Source of the DNA: Mycobacteroides abscessus ATCC 19977 | GTDB taxonomy: Bacteria > Actinomycetota > Actinomycetes > Mycobacteriales > Mycobacteriaceae | Direction of reading: 5' to 3' | Length of the DNA stretch: 64,000 nucleotides | Assembly: GCF_000069185.1 (NCBI RefSeq) | Contig: NC_010397.1 | Location: 1,054,001-1,118,000 of the forward strand | In this document: positions 44,371 through 51,795 of the stretch, piece by piece | Layout: every line of letters starts with the position of its first letter | Numbering within the stretch: position 1 is the stretch's first letter | The notes under the pieces: model-generated | Database searches by the model: none | What the model was told of the DNA's origin: nothing | Seen by the model: the letters and a program-made list of their open reading frames with translations, nothing else | Program-made: the position numbers and the translations under genes

Positions 44371-45300
44371 ATGACGGGACCTGACGTGTTGATTCCCCGA
44401 ACCGCGGTTGTGCCCGCGGCGGGCCTGGGCACCCGGTTCCTGCCGGCCACCAAGACGGTGCCCAAGGAGCTGCTTCCGGTGGTCGACACCCCCGGAATCG
44501 AACTGGTGGCCGAGGAGGCCGCCGAGGCCGGCGCCGAACGTTTGGTGATCGTCACCTCCGAGGGCAAGGACGGCGTCGTCGCGCACTTCGTCGAAGACTT
44601 GGTGCTGGAAGGCACACTCGAGGCGCGCGGTAAACACGCCATGCTCGAAAAGGTGCGCAAGGCTCCGGCGCTCATCAAGGTGCAGTCGGTGGTGCAGGCC
44701 GAGCCGTTGGGGCTGGGGCATGCGGTGGGATGCGTGGAGTCGGTTCTCGACGACGACGAGGATGCCGTCGCGGTGCTGCTGCCGGACGATCTGGTGTGGC
44801 CGCGCGGCGTGCTGGAGACCATGGCCAAGGTGCGGGCCAAACGCGGCGGCTCGGTGCTGTGCGCCATCGAGGTGCCCCCGCACGAGATCAGCTCCTACGG
44901 TGCGTTCGATGTCGAGATCGTGCCCGACGCCGCGAACCCGAATGTTCTGCGCGTCAAGGGAATGGTCGAGAAGCCAAAGACCGAGGAAGCACCCTCGAAC
45001 TACGCGGCGGCCGGCCGCTACCTGCTGGATCGCGCGATTTTCGACGCGCTCAAGCGGATCCCGCGCGGGGCCGGCGGCGAGCTGCAGCTCACCGACGCCA
45101 TCGCTTTGTTGATCGACGAGGGGCATCCGGTGCATGTTGTGGTGCACCGCGGATCCCGACACGACCTGGGAAATCCCGGCGGCTATCTCAAGGCTGCTGT
45201 TGACTTTGCGTTGGATCGCGACGATTACGGTCCGGGCTTGCGGGAGTGGCTGGTCGAGCGGCTCGGCCGGGAATCGTCCGTGCTGCCGGAGTCGGAGTAA
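44371..45300 (+). CDS. galU: UTP-glucose-1-phosphate uridylyltransferase
   Basis: A 309-residue nucleotidyltransferase making UDP-glucose for arabinogalactan, trehalose and glycolipid synthesis. The signature VVPAAGLGTRFLPATKTVPKE starts near residue 15; the metal-binding LPDDLVW, sugar-binding GMVEKP and GNPGGYLKA motifs follow. An ATG at 44371 after GGGTGAG is preferred; a GTG six bases upstream is equally in frame. It is followed 11 bases later by moeA1. It corresponds to Rv0993. Confidence 0.95.
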   Translation: MTGPDVLIPRTAVVPAAGLGTRFLPATKTVPKELLPVVDTPGIELVAEEAAEAGAERLVIVTSEGKDGVVAHFVEDLVLEGTLEARGKHAMLEKVRKAPALIKVQSVVQAEPLGLGHAVGCVESVLDDDEDAVAVLLPDDLVWPRGVLETMAKVRAKRGGSVLCAIEVPPHEISSYGAFDVEIVPDAANPNVLRVKGMVEKPKTEEAPSNYAAAGRYLLDRAIFDALKRIPRGAGGELQLTDAIALLIDEGHPVHVVVHRGSRHDLGNPGGYLKAAVDFALDRDDYGPGLREWLVERLGRESSVLPESE

Positions 45301-45311
45301 GAAAGGCACCA

Positions 45312-46619
45312 GTGCGTTCGGTCGAGGAGCAGCAGGCCAAGGTGACGGCGGCTGCGGTCGCGCCACGCCCGGTTCGGGTGGCGATCGCCGAAGCCCAGGG
45401 TTTGTTGTGCGCCGAGGAAGTAGTGACAGCCCGGCCGTTGCCGGGATTCGACCAAGCCGCCATCGATGGATATGCCGTGCGCAGTGTCGATGTGCAGGCC
45501 GCCGGCGGCGTGGTGCGCGTGATCAGTCCGGGCGAGGGCGGCAGCCCCGATGACGAGGACGATATTGAGGAATCCGCGGGCGAGATCGGAACGGTCGAGC
45601 TACCGGTCGTCGGCACCGTGCGGGTGGGGGAGCGCACACCGACCCGTCTGCAGCCGCGACAGGCGGTGCGTGTGCAGACCGGGGCCCCCATGCCGACATT
45701 GGCGGACGCGGTGCTGCCGTTGCGCTGGTCCGAGGGGGGCGAGTCGCGCGTCAAGGTGCTGCGCGCGGTGCGTTCGGGTGACTACGTGCGGCGCACCGGC
45801 GACGACGTGCAGCCCGGTGACGTCGCGGTGCGCGCAGGCACCATCATCGGTGCCGCCCAGGTAGGACTGCTGGCCGCGGTGGGACGCGACCGGGTGCTGG
45901 TGCATCCCCGTCCGCGGCTATCGGTGATCAGCGTCGGCGGTGAGCTTGTCGACGTCGACCGGACTCCGGGCAATGGCCAGGTGTACGACGTGAATTCCTA
46001 CGCGCTGGCGGCCGCGGCCCGTGATGCCGGCGCCGACGTCAACCGCGTGGGCATCGTCAGTGCGGAGCCCGCCGCGTTCCGCGAGGTGGTCGAGGGCCAG
46101 CTGAACCGGGCCGAGGTTGTCGTCATCTCCGGTGCCGTCGGCGGTGCGGCGGCGGAAGGTATTCGTGAGGCACTCTCGGCGCTGGGCGATATGGAGGTAG
46201 GCCGCATCGCCATGCATCCGGGGTCGGTGCAGGGCTTCGGGCAACTGGGCCGTGACGCGGTGCCCACCTTCCTGCTCCCGGCCAATCCGGTCGGTGCGCT
46301 GGTGGTCTTCGAGGTGATGGTGCGGCCGCTGATTCGGCTGGCATTGGGCCGTAGGCAGTCGCAACGCCGAATTATTCAGGCGCGCACCGTGTCCCCTATT
46401 ACTTCCATTGCCGGACGCAAGGGGTTCCTGCGCGGGCAGCTGATGCGCGATCAGGACAACGGCGAGTATTTGGTGCAGATCCTGGGCGCCCCCGGTGCGT
46501 CATCGCATCTGCTCGCGACGCTGGCTGAGGCGAACTGCCTCGTGATCGTGCCCGCCGAGGTGGAGCAGGTCCGCACGGGCGAGATCGTCGAGGTCGCGTT
46601 CCTGGCGCAGCGCGGATGA
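45312..46619 (+). CDS. moeA1: MoeA1/Glp, gephyrin-like protein with degenerate active site
   Basis: A 435-residue MoeA/gephyrin-fold protein. The FDQAAIDGYAVR motif (domain I/II) and the beta-barrel C-terminal domain are kept, but key molybdenum-insertase positions are altered: the usual SGGVSVGDxD reads SGAVGGAAAEG, so the Asp is missing, and PGNPVS reads PANPVG. This and the galU-moeA-rimJ-Rv0996 order match Glp, the actinobacterial gephyrin-like protein that binds FtsZ and the membrane receptor GlpR during division, instead of an active MoeA. The GTG at 45312 has an AAAGG Shine-Dalgarno sequence. The stop overlaps the first of three minigenes. It corresponds to Rv0994. Confidence 0.88.
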   Translation: MRSVEEQQAKVTAAAVAPRPVRVAIAEAQGLLCAEEVVTARPLPGFDQAAIDGYAVRSVDVQAAGGVVRVISPGEGGSPDDEDDIEESAGEIGTVELPVVGTVRVGERTPTRLQPRQAVRVQTGAPMPTLADAVLPLRWSEGGESRVKVLRAVRSGDYVRRTGDDVQPGDVAVRAGTIIGAAQVGLLAAVGRDRVLVHPRPRLSVISVGGELVDVDRTPGNGQVYDVNSYALAAAARDAGADVNRVGIVSAEPAAFREVVEGQLNRAEVVVISGAVGGAAAEGIREALSALGDMEVGRIAMHPGSVQGFGQLGRDAVPTFLLPANPVGALVVFEVMVRPLIRLALGRRQSQRRIIQARTVSPITSIAGRKGFLRGQLMRDQDNGEYLVQILGAPGASSHLLATLAEANCLVIVPAEVEQVRTGEIVEVAFLAQRG

Positions 46620-46651
46620 GCCGCTTGCGCGAAGACCAGGAGCGCGGATGA
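46616..46651 (+). CDS. Coupled minigene 1, MSRLREDQERG
   Basis: An 11-codon ORF whose ATG overlaps the moeA1 stop (ATGA) and whose TGA overlaps the next minigene start. It includes CCAGGAGCGCGG-ATG, a strong Shine-Dalgarno sequence for the next ORF. Confidence 0.55.
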   Translation: MSRLREDQERG

Positions 46652-46683
46652 GCCGCTTGCGCGAAGACCAGGAGCGCGGATGA
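46648..46683 (+). CDS. Coupled minigene 2, MSRLREDQERG
   Basis: An identical second copy, offset 32 bases. Because each 36-base ORF overlaps its neighbours by four, adding a 32-base unit keeps start-stop coupling intact. Confidence 0.55.
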   Translation: MSRLREDQERG

Positions 46684-46715
46684 GCCGCTTGCGCGAAGAC
46701 CAGGAGCGCGCATGA
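46680..46715 (+). CDS. Coupled minigene 3, MSRLREDQERA
   Basis: The third copy, one base changed near the end. Its TGA overlaps the rimJ ATG (ATGA at 46712-46715), completing an unbroken chain moeA1, three minigenes, rimJ. Confidence 0.55.
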   Translation: MSRLREDQERA

Positions 46716-47365
46716 GTGTCTGGCGTCAGGAGAGTGCGCACCCCGGATGGCCGATGCTGCTCGGGAAGCTGAGGGTGCCCGCCGGGGTGGTGTCGGTGCG
46801 GCCCATCCGGTTGCGTGACGGGATGGCCTGGAGCCGCGCCCGGCTGGCCGACCAGTCGCATCTGCAACCGTGGGAACCGTCGTCGGAGATCGACTGGATG
46901 GCGCGCCACGGGGTGTCGTCGTGGCCGGCGCTGTGTTCGGGTCTGCGGGCCGAGGCGCGCAAGGGCCGGATGATTCCCTGTGCCATTGAGCTGAACGGAC
47001 AGTTCGTCGGCCAGCTGACGATCGGCAATATCGCGCACGGCGCGTTGCGGTCGGCGTGGATCGGCTATTGGGTGGTCAGCACGGTGACCCGGCAGGGGGT
47101 GGCGACCGCGGCGCTGGCGCTGGGGCTCGATCACTGTTTTGGACCCGTCACCCTGCACCGGGTGGAGGCAACGGTGCGGCCGGAGAACGGAGCCAGTCGT
47201 GCGGTGCTGTCCAAGGTCGGTTTTCGCGAGGAGGGCCTGCTCAAGCGCTACCTCGACGTCGACGGTGCCTGGCGGGACCACTTGCTGGTGGCGATGACCG
47301 TCGAAGAGGTGCGGGGGTCTGTCGCCGCGACGCTGGTACGTTCCGGCAACGCCAGCTGGGTCTGA
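46712..47365 (+). CDS. rimJ: GNAT-family N-acetyltransferase, RimJ-like
   Basis: A 217-residue GNAT enzyme of the RimJ/RimL class. SVRPIRLRDGMAWSRARL begins the fold, the acetyl-CoA pyrophosphate loop is TRQGVATAALALGL near residues 127-140, and the end has VRPENGASRAVLSKVGFREEGLLKRYLDVDGAWRDH in typical order (about residues 151-186). Relatives acetylate N-termini of ribosomal proteins. It sits between moeA1/glp and the glpR-like gene, an order conserved in corynebacteria and mycobacteria, so its target might lie in the divisome. It corresponds to Rv0995. Confidence 0.92.
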   Translation: MSVWRQESAHPGWPMLLGKLRVPAGVVSVRPIRLRDGMAWSRARLADQSHLQPWEPSSEIDWMARHGVSSWPALCSGLRAEARKGRMIPCAIELNGQFVGQLTIGNIAHGALRSAWIGYWVVSTVTRQGVATAALALGLDHCFGPVTLHRVEATVRPENGASRAVLSKVGFREEGLLKRYLDVDGAWRDHLLVAMTVEEVRGSVAATLVRSGNASWV

Positions 47366-47487
47366 CCCTTTTCCGTGCGCGAGTAGAGGCTTCGCGCAGG
47401 CGTTTCCTGGGCTTTCGGGGCGACGAGCATCTGTTCGCCGTGAGATTGCTGAGACTGATGTGACTATTGGGGCCTGTGATGCTTGCC

Positions 47488-47503
47488 CCTGTAGAATTAC
47501 AGG
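47488..47503. promoter_or_regulatory. Palindrome in the promoter region of the glpR-like gene
   Basis: CCTGTA-GAAT-TACAGG, perfect 6+4+6 arms, about 110 bases before the gene start, within the gap 47366-47613. It could be an operator for an unknown regulator. Confidence 0.4.
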
Positions 47504-47613
47504 TGTGTAATTGGTATCGGCGCGCCTCGTAACGTGCGTAGATCGCCAACCTAGCCTTGACCTGAGGCTTAGACGTAGACGCACGGAGAGCGCGCAGAAA
47601 GGAGCAGGCCGAG

Positions 47614-48627
47614 ATGCCGAGCATCCCCCAATCGGTGTTGTGGATCGGACTGGTCGTGCTGTGGCTGTTCGTCCTGGTGCCGATGCTGATCAACAAGCGT
47701 GACGTGGTCAAGCGCACGAGCGATGTCGCCCTCGCGACGCGGGTCCTGAACGGGAAGGCCGCCAAGCTGCTGCGCCGTACCGGCCCCGCCGCCGGCCACC
47801 GCAGCGACCCGGACTTCCGCCGCGAGGACATCGACGAGCTCGATGACGAGGACGAAGAAGAGTCGACCGGTGTGATCGCCAGCGAGCCCAGCGAGGACGA
47901 CAAGGACGCGGCCCGGGCCGTCAAGGCCATGGCCGTGCGCAAGGTTCGCCCAGAGAAGAAGGTGGAGGCCGACGAGCCCGTCGATGTCGACGTCGTCGAC
48001 GAGGACGCCACCGCGCTGCCGGCGGGCGAGGCCACACTGTCCGATGAACTTGAGGACCTGGAGGAGGCGCCCAGCGCGCACACGGGAGCCGAAACCGATT
48101 CGGGCACCTATGAGTACGTCGACGATACGTCGGGTCTGGCCATCGCTGCCGAGCCGTCGCGGGAACGTCACCAGGCTCCGCCGGTCTACAGCTCGTCGCG
48201 GCGTCGCCGGTTTGACCCCGAGGTCATGGCCAAGGAGAACGCGCGCAAGTTCGCCTTCCGTAAGCGGGTGCTGATGGGCCTGGTGGGCGCGATGGTCGTC
48301 GCCGGGCTGCTGGCCGCGACCGCTACCAGCACCGCGTGGTGGGTCTGCGGCGGATTCGGGGTGCTCTCGGTGCTTTACCTTGGCTACCTGCGCCGTCAGA
48401 CCCGCATCGAGGAGCAGCTGCGCCGTCGCCGCGCCGCGCGCTACCAGCGTGCGCGGGTTGTCGGTGTGGAGAACGTCGCGGATCGTGAGCTGGACGTGGT
48501 GCCGCAGCGCCTACGCCGCCCGGGTGCGGCCGTCCTCGAAATCGATGATGAGGACCCGGTTTTCGAACACCTGGATTACTACGACGAGCCGCGGCAGTAC
48601 CGCATGCCGCATGCTGTCGGCCAGTAA
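47614..48627 (+). CDS. GlpR/SepX-like divisome membrane protein (Rv0996-like)
   Basis: A 337-residue protein with an N-terminal membrane helix (about 6-27, SVLWIGLVVLWLFVLVPMLI), a long acidic cytoplasmic linker (about 65-185), a pair of closely spaced membrane helices (about 222-265) and a basic, then acidic C-terminal tail. This layout and the linkage to moeA1/glp match GlpR of Corynebacterium and SepX of Streptomyces, membrane receptors that tie a gephyrin-like protein to FtsZ and to Wag31 at the septum and poles. An AAAGGAG Shine-Dalgarno sequence precedes the ATG. It corresponds to Rv0996. Confidence 0.85.
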   Translation: MPSIPQSVLWIGLVVLWLFVLVPMLINKRDVVKRTSDVALATRVLNGKAAKLLRRTGPAAGHRSDPDFRREDIDELDDEDEEESTGVIASEPSEDDKDAARAVKAMAVRKVRPEKKVEADEPVDVDVVDEDATALPAGEATLSDELEDLEEAPSAHTGAETDSGTYEYVDDTSGLAIAAEPSRERHQAPPVYSSSRRRRFDPEVMAKENARKFAFRKRVLMGLVGAMVVAGLLAATATSTAWWVCGGFGVLSVLYLGYLRRQTRIEEQLRRRRAARYQRARVVGVENVADRELDVVPQRLRRPGAAVLEIDDEDPVFEHLDYYDEPRQYRMPHAVGQ

Positions 48628-48676
48628 CGATCCGATTCGGTGAGACGCGAGACGGCTGGTAAGGTCTTAGCGTCTT

Positions 48677-48752
48677 GGGGCTATAGCGCAGTTGGTAGCG
48701 CGTCTCGTTCGCATCGAGAAGGTCAGGGGTTCGATTCCCCTTAGCTCCACCA
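48677..48752 (+). tRNA. tRNA-Ala (anticodon CGC)
   Basis: A full cloverleaf: acceptor GGGGCTA/TAGCTCC (one G-U), D arm GCGC-AGTTGGTA-GCGC, anticodon stem TCTCG/CGAGA with loop TTCGCAT (anticodon CGC, reads GCG), T arm AGGGG-TTCGATT-CCCCT, and an encoded CCA end. Everything to the right is island-like, so the 3' end is the probable integration site. Confidence 0.95.
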
Positions 48753-49725
48753 AGAGGTCTTACTCGATCCGCGTCCGAAAGGATGTCGGTAAGGGCAAGA
48801 GCTAGTCCAGAAGATGAACGATCGTGCGATACTCGATCCAAGGCTCCTCCCGCAAGGGGGCCTTGTTTCGTAGGCGGTGTTGTTGATGTCGATGTTGTGA
48901 CGGTTGTTCGTCTCTCCTTTGTCATGGCCAATGCAGCGTGGAACTCGTCGAATGGTGGTTTTAGCTCGCCTGCCTGTATTCCTTCCTCGTCGAGGAAGAT
49001 GCGCTGGTAGTAGGTCTCGTTGAGGTTCCGGCGAATCGAATCGGTGCCGCTGGCGTAGGTTGCCGCAGGGTCAGACATGAAATCGAGCGCATCGAGAGGC
49101 GTTGTGGCGCCTACTGCCAGAACTTCGCCGGAATTGGCCAGTCGGGCTTCTGTCGCGGTTCTCTCGATTTGAATCTTGCGCAACTTCTCCCTGAACTTTG
49201 CCTGCGGTAGTCGGTCGTCGGTGAGCAGGTCGAGGAAGCGGTCCTCTTTCGTCTCCAGTTCCTTGAGTTTGCGGCTGACTGCCGCATGCAGTTCGGCCAC
49301 GCTGTACTGTTCCTCGGTCAGCGCTTCATCGAGCAGCTGATGGACATCGTTGACGAAGTTCGTGGGCAGGTTCAGCGTCTCGTAGTGGTCGACGACGACT
49401 TGCTCTACCTTGTCGACGGGCAGGTGCGGGAGGTCGCATACGCCATCTTGTCGTCCGTGACACAGGAAATAGCCGTAGCGGTTTCCGACCTGTTCGTCGC
49501 TTCGGTGTAGATGAGGCGCGATGTCCGCTCGCTGCGTGTTCGCAGCGGTCGCAGAACAAGATGCCCTTGAGGTAGTGCTGGAGCGTCGATGCAGTTGCGA
49601 AACGCGCGCGACTGAGCGTAGACGATGACATTGCGTACATCGCTGTTTTCGCGCAAGAATGTCAGGATCTCTTGAAATGCCTGACGCTTCTCAATGGTGG
49701 AGGCGGAGACGCCAGCACCGCGAAC
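48753..49725 (-). pseudogene. Broken large serine recombinase (island integrase relic)
   Basis: Reading the minus strand from 49725, a catalytic-domain piece (AGVSASTIEKRQAFQEILTF and RNVIVYAQSRAFRN) runs directly into STLQHYLKGILFCDRC, so the recombinase domain between them is deleted. Frame changes follow near 49540 (into SERTSRLIYTEATNR) and 49490 (into GNRYGYFLCHGRQDGVCDLP). After that the zinc ribbon and coiled coil (LKELETKEDRFLDLLTDDRL) are intact, and the frame remains open through the tRNA-Ala. An upstream TGA at 49726-49728 and the loss of the catalytic-serine region also show it is dead. It is the kind of enzyme that would have put an element into the tRNA 3' end. Confidence 0.82.
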
Positions 49726-49737
49726 TCACCGTGCATC

Positions 49738-50126
49738 TACCACCTCTCGTCGGTGCTGCATCCCGACCTGAAGGTCGGATGGGTCGCGGCCGACACCATG
49801 GTGGACGGCTTCACGTCGCACCGCGATGAGGCTGCCTGGTCCACCGAACAAAAGAAGAAAGGCTACGCCCTATCCGATGTGCTGGTGATTGACGACATTC
49901 AGGAGTTTGCGTACGAGGACAAGGATGAGGTGCGCTCGGCATTACTTGACGCATCGAGCGGATGCTTCGTAGCAACCGACAGGTGGTGATGGCGGCGGAT
50001 CGATCGCCTGACGAGATCGGGGATGTTGCCAACCTGCTGCGGAACTATGAGTGGAGCCTCATCGCCGATGTCAGCGCGCCGGACATCGAAATGCTTGCGC
50101 ATATACGGCCTCGTTCGCGCGGGTAG
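49738..50126 (+). pseudogene. DnaA-like AAA+ gene fragment, frameshifted
   Basis: The first frame reads YHLSSVLHPDLKVGWVAADT and then SDVLVIDDIQEFAYEDKDEV, matching the DnaA AAA+ segment through Walker B. A frame change near 49960 continues as MLRSNRQVVMAADRSPDEIG, NLLRNYEWSLIADVSAPDIE and MLAHIR, matching the sensor and arginine-finger part (IVxxSDRPP; LRxRFEWGLIxDxxPPDLE), and ends at a TAG. The Walker A end and the DNA-binding domain are missing. It is an accessory DnaA paralogue relic, perhaps from a plasmid or phage. Confidence 0.7.
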
Positions 50127-50493
50127 CGCAGTGCCTCGCAAAAGTGGCGGTCGGAAGAGCTCGGCCACCGGTGGTGAGAGACGCGGCAGCAGTCGTGATC
50201 GTCAGTGTCCACTGACCTTTTATGCCGAGACCGCGGTTATTCTCTCGATGCAGTCGAGCGCTTCGCGAACATCGTCGAGATTGCTCTGTTCGTGTGTGAT
50301 TTAGTCGGACGATCGGTCCGAGATCTGAACCGCTACACCGCGATGCGTCACGCTGATCGCGATGTCGAACTCGTCCGGCATCGTGTCGTTCGGGTCGGAT
50401 GTCACGGATATCCTTCTTCCGTCGGGGATTTCACAGTTATCAGGTCTGCGATTACGTGATCGCTTTAGACATCTTGAGCGTCGATCCGTTCGT
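50127..50493. other. Gap between island relics and dndA
   Basis: No intact gene of normal size is seen in this 367-base stretch. The only coding candidate is the short minus-strand ORF at 50301-50405 and the in-frame stretch that follows its stop. Confidence 0.4.
50301..50405 (-). CDS. 34-residue ORF downstream of dndA, possibly a decayed gene
   Basis: A GTG start with GAAGGA at 6 to 7 bases encodes MTSDPNDTMPDEFDIAISVT...DRSSD and then a TAA. The same frame continues protein-like after the stop (ITHEQSNLDDVREALDCIER, then ITAVSA and TAA at about 50223), which suggests one longer gene of about 60 codons interrupted by a nonsense mutation. It is in the same orientation as dndA, 88 bases downstream. 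No family is recognised. Confidence 0.35.
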   Translation of the reverse strand: MTSDPNDTMPDEFDIAISVTHRGVAVQISDRSSD

Positions 50494-51693
50494 TCATGTC
50501 ACCAGTTGTGCGAGACGCTGTGCAACAACATCCCAGGGCACTTCCCCGGTTAAGTGGCTCCATGAGAAGCGGAGCGCACCGTCTATCTGCTTTTTCGGAA
50601 GATCGGCGGCGACGAGAACGTGGCTAGGTTCGTACTTCTGCGAGGTGCACGCGGAACCGTTCGATATCGCGACGACTTCTTTGAGGGCAACGATCGCGGC
50701 TTCCGCGTCGACGCCGGGCACCGAGAAGTTCAGTGTGTGCGGGACCGTGTGCTCTTCATCGCCGTTTGCCTGGATACCCAGTTCTGAAAGTGCGTTCAGT
50801 GCTTGATGTTTGAGCGCGAGAGCATGTCGGGCCCGTGCATCGTTTTCCTTTAGGGCGAGTTCTGCGGCAAGGCCCAAGCCGGCGATTAAAGCAACGGGCA
50901 GTGTTCCAGGTCGCAGCCCTCGTTCTTGGCCACCGCCGAACATCAGCGGCTGCAATGGCACGCGTCGGTAACCGCGTCGCCGCGCCACGAGCGCCCCAAT
51001 GCCCTTCGGGGCAAACACTTTGTGGCCAGAGACACTAAGCATGTCGATCCGCGAATTTCGGAGGGGTTCGATGATCTTTCCGAATGCTTGGGCCGCGTCT
51101 ACGTGAAGGTAGGCGTCGTGCGGAGCAAGCACTTCGGCGATTTCGGGAATCGGCTGGATCACGCCGGTCTCATTGTTGACGGCCATTGTCGAGACCAAGA
51201 GGGTGTCCGGCCGGACTGCGTCGGCAATGGCGCTCGGTTCGATCCGCCCTCCACGCGTCGGCGGCACGAGCGTGACCTCAAAGCCGCGATCCGTGAGGAT
51301 CGCGAGCGGCTCTAGGACTGCCTTGTGCTCAATCTGGGTGGACACTATATGTCGTCGGTTCGCCTTCTCGCCTGACGGGGCCAATCCGAGGATTGCGAGG
51401 TTGTTGCTCTCGGTGGCGCCACTGGTGAATATCACATCGTCCGGCTGGGCGCGGACTACCTCCGCGACCTGCTCGCGGGCACGGGCGACTCGCTCCTTCG
51501 CCACCTGGCCATATCCGTGTGTGCGACTGCCGGCGTTCCCGAACTCGCGGGCCATGTACGTCAACACCTCGTCGGCCACCCGTGGGTCGACCGGCGTCGT
51601 GGCATTGGAATCCAGGTAGACCACCCGACCTGCGGTTTCCTTGTCGGAAAATCGCAATTGGGTCGGGTTGTCGGTGGGCGTGTCTACCGTCAT
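50494..51693 (-). CDS. dndA: Cysteine desulfurase DndA
   Basis: A 399-residue PLP enzyme of the IscS/NifS group that gives cysteine sulfur to DndC for DNA phosphorothioation. It shows VVYLDSNATTPVDPRVADEV near the start, FTSGATESNN, the HVDAAQAFGK aspartate motif, the PLP lysine in SVSGHKVFAPKGIGAL and the persulfide cysteine in SNGSACTSQKYEPSHV. It is divergent from dndB. The ATG at 51693 is chosen because TACGGT lies 8 to 13 bases upstream as a -10 box for a leaderless message; the ATG at 51723 is the alternative. The end reads QLVT. Confidence 0.93.
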   Translation of the reverse strand: MTVDTPTDNPTQLRFSDKETAGRVVYLDSNATTPVDPRVADEVLTYMAREFGNAGSRTHGYGQVAKERVARAREQVAEVVRAQPDDVIFTSGATESNNLAILGLAPSGEKANRRHIVSTQIEHKAVLEPLAILTDRGFEVTLVPPTRGGRIEPSAIADAVRPDTLLVSTMAVNNETGVIQPIPEIAEVLAPHDAYLHVDAAQAFGKIIEPLRNSRIDMLSVSGHKVFAPKGIGALVARRRGYRRVPLQPLMFGGGQERGLRPGTLPVALIAGLGLAAELALKENDARARHALALKHQALNALSELGIQANGDEEHTVPHTLNFSVPGVDAEAAIVALKEVVAISNGSACTSQKYEPSHVLVAADLPKKQIDGALRFSWSHLTGEVPWDVVAQRLAQLVT

Positions 51694-51724
51694 GGCCAAG
51701 ACCGTACGCGTAGGTTCTGACATG

Positions 51725-51770
51725 TGTTCGGAGAACCGCCGACGTCTGTTCGGATCACTTGTTCCGAACA
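51725..51770. promoter_or_regulatory. dndA/dndB divergent operator, three TGTTCGGA half-sites
   Basis: TGTTCGGA occurs at 51725 and 51747, exactly 22 bases (two helical turns) apart, and inverted as TCCGAACA at 51763, giving a perfect 8+8+8 inverted repeat at 51747-51770. The sites lie between the dndA start and the dndB start at 51796. DndB is a known negative regulator of dnd transcription in Streptomyces and is one candidate binder. Confidence 0.65.
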
Positions 51771-51795
51771 ACGCACTATGGTAGGACAATGAGAG

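Larger units (their letters stand above)
46616..46711 (+). repeat. Tandem 32-bp repeat, three units, each with ATG and Shine-Dalgarno sequence
   Basis: Starts at 46616, 46648 and 46680. The unit is ATGAGCCGCTTGCGCGAAGA followed by CCAGGAGCGCGG; the third unit ends CGC instead of CGG. Single diverged copies lie at 7576, 17935 and, on the minus strand, 35137, in each case just before a gene on the same strand. Confidence 0.9.

Noticed and set aside
46616..46711. Three 32-bp direct repeats resembling a very short CRISPR array
   Set aside because: The units are contiguous with no spacers, carry start codons and Shine-Dalgarno sequences, and no cas genes are near.
48323..48752. Continuous minus-strand frame from the recombinase through the tRNA and the end of the glpR-like gene
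   Set aside because: The part across the tRNA (GGAKGNRTPDLLDANETRYQ) is an antisense reading of the tRNA gene; the real protein cannot be inferred beyond the element boundary.
49672..49737. Plus-strand N-terminal extension of the DnaA-like fragment (LLNGGGGDAST) as a Walker A loop
   Set aside because: This stretch is the antisense of the recombinase segment ASTIEKRQAFQEIL, which matches its family well, so the DnaA-like relic starts only near 49738.
50205..50459. Plus-strand frame downstream of the DnaA-like relic
   Set aside because: No family resemblance and no start signal; the minus strand in the same place has a better-supported short ORF.
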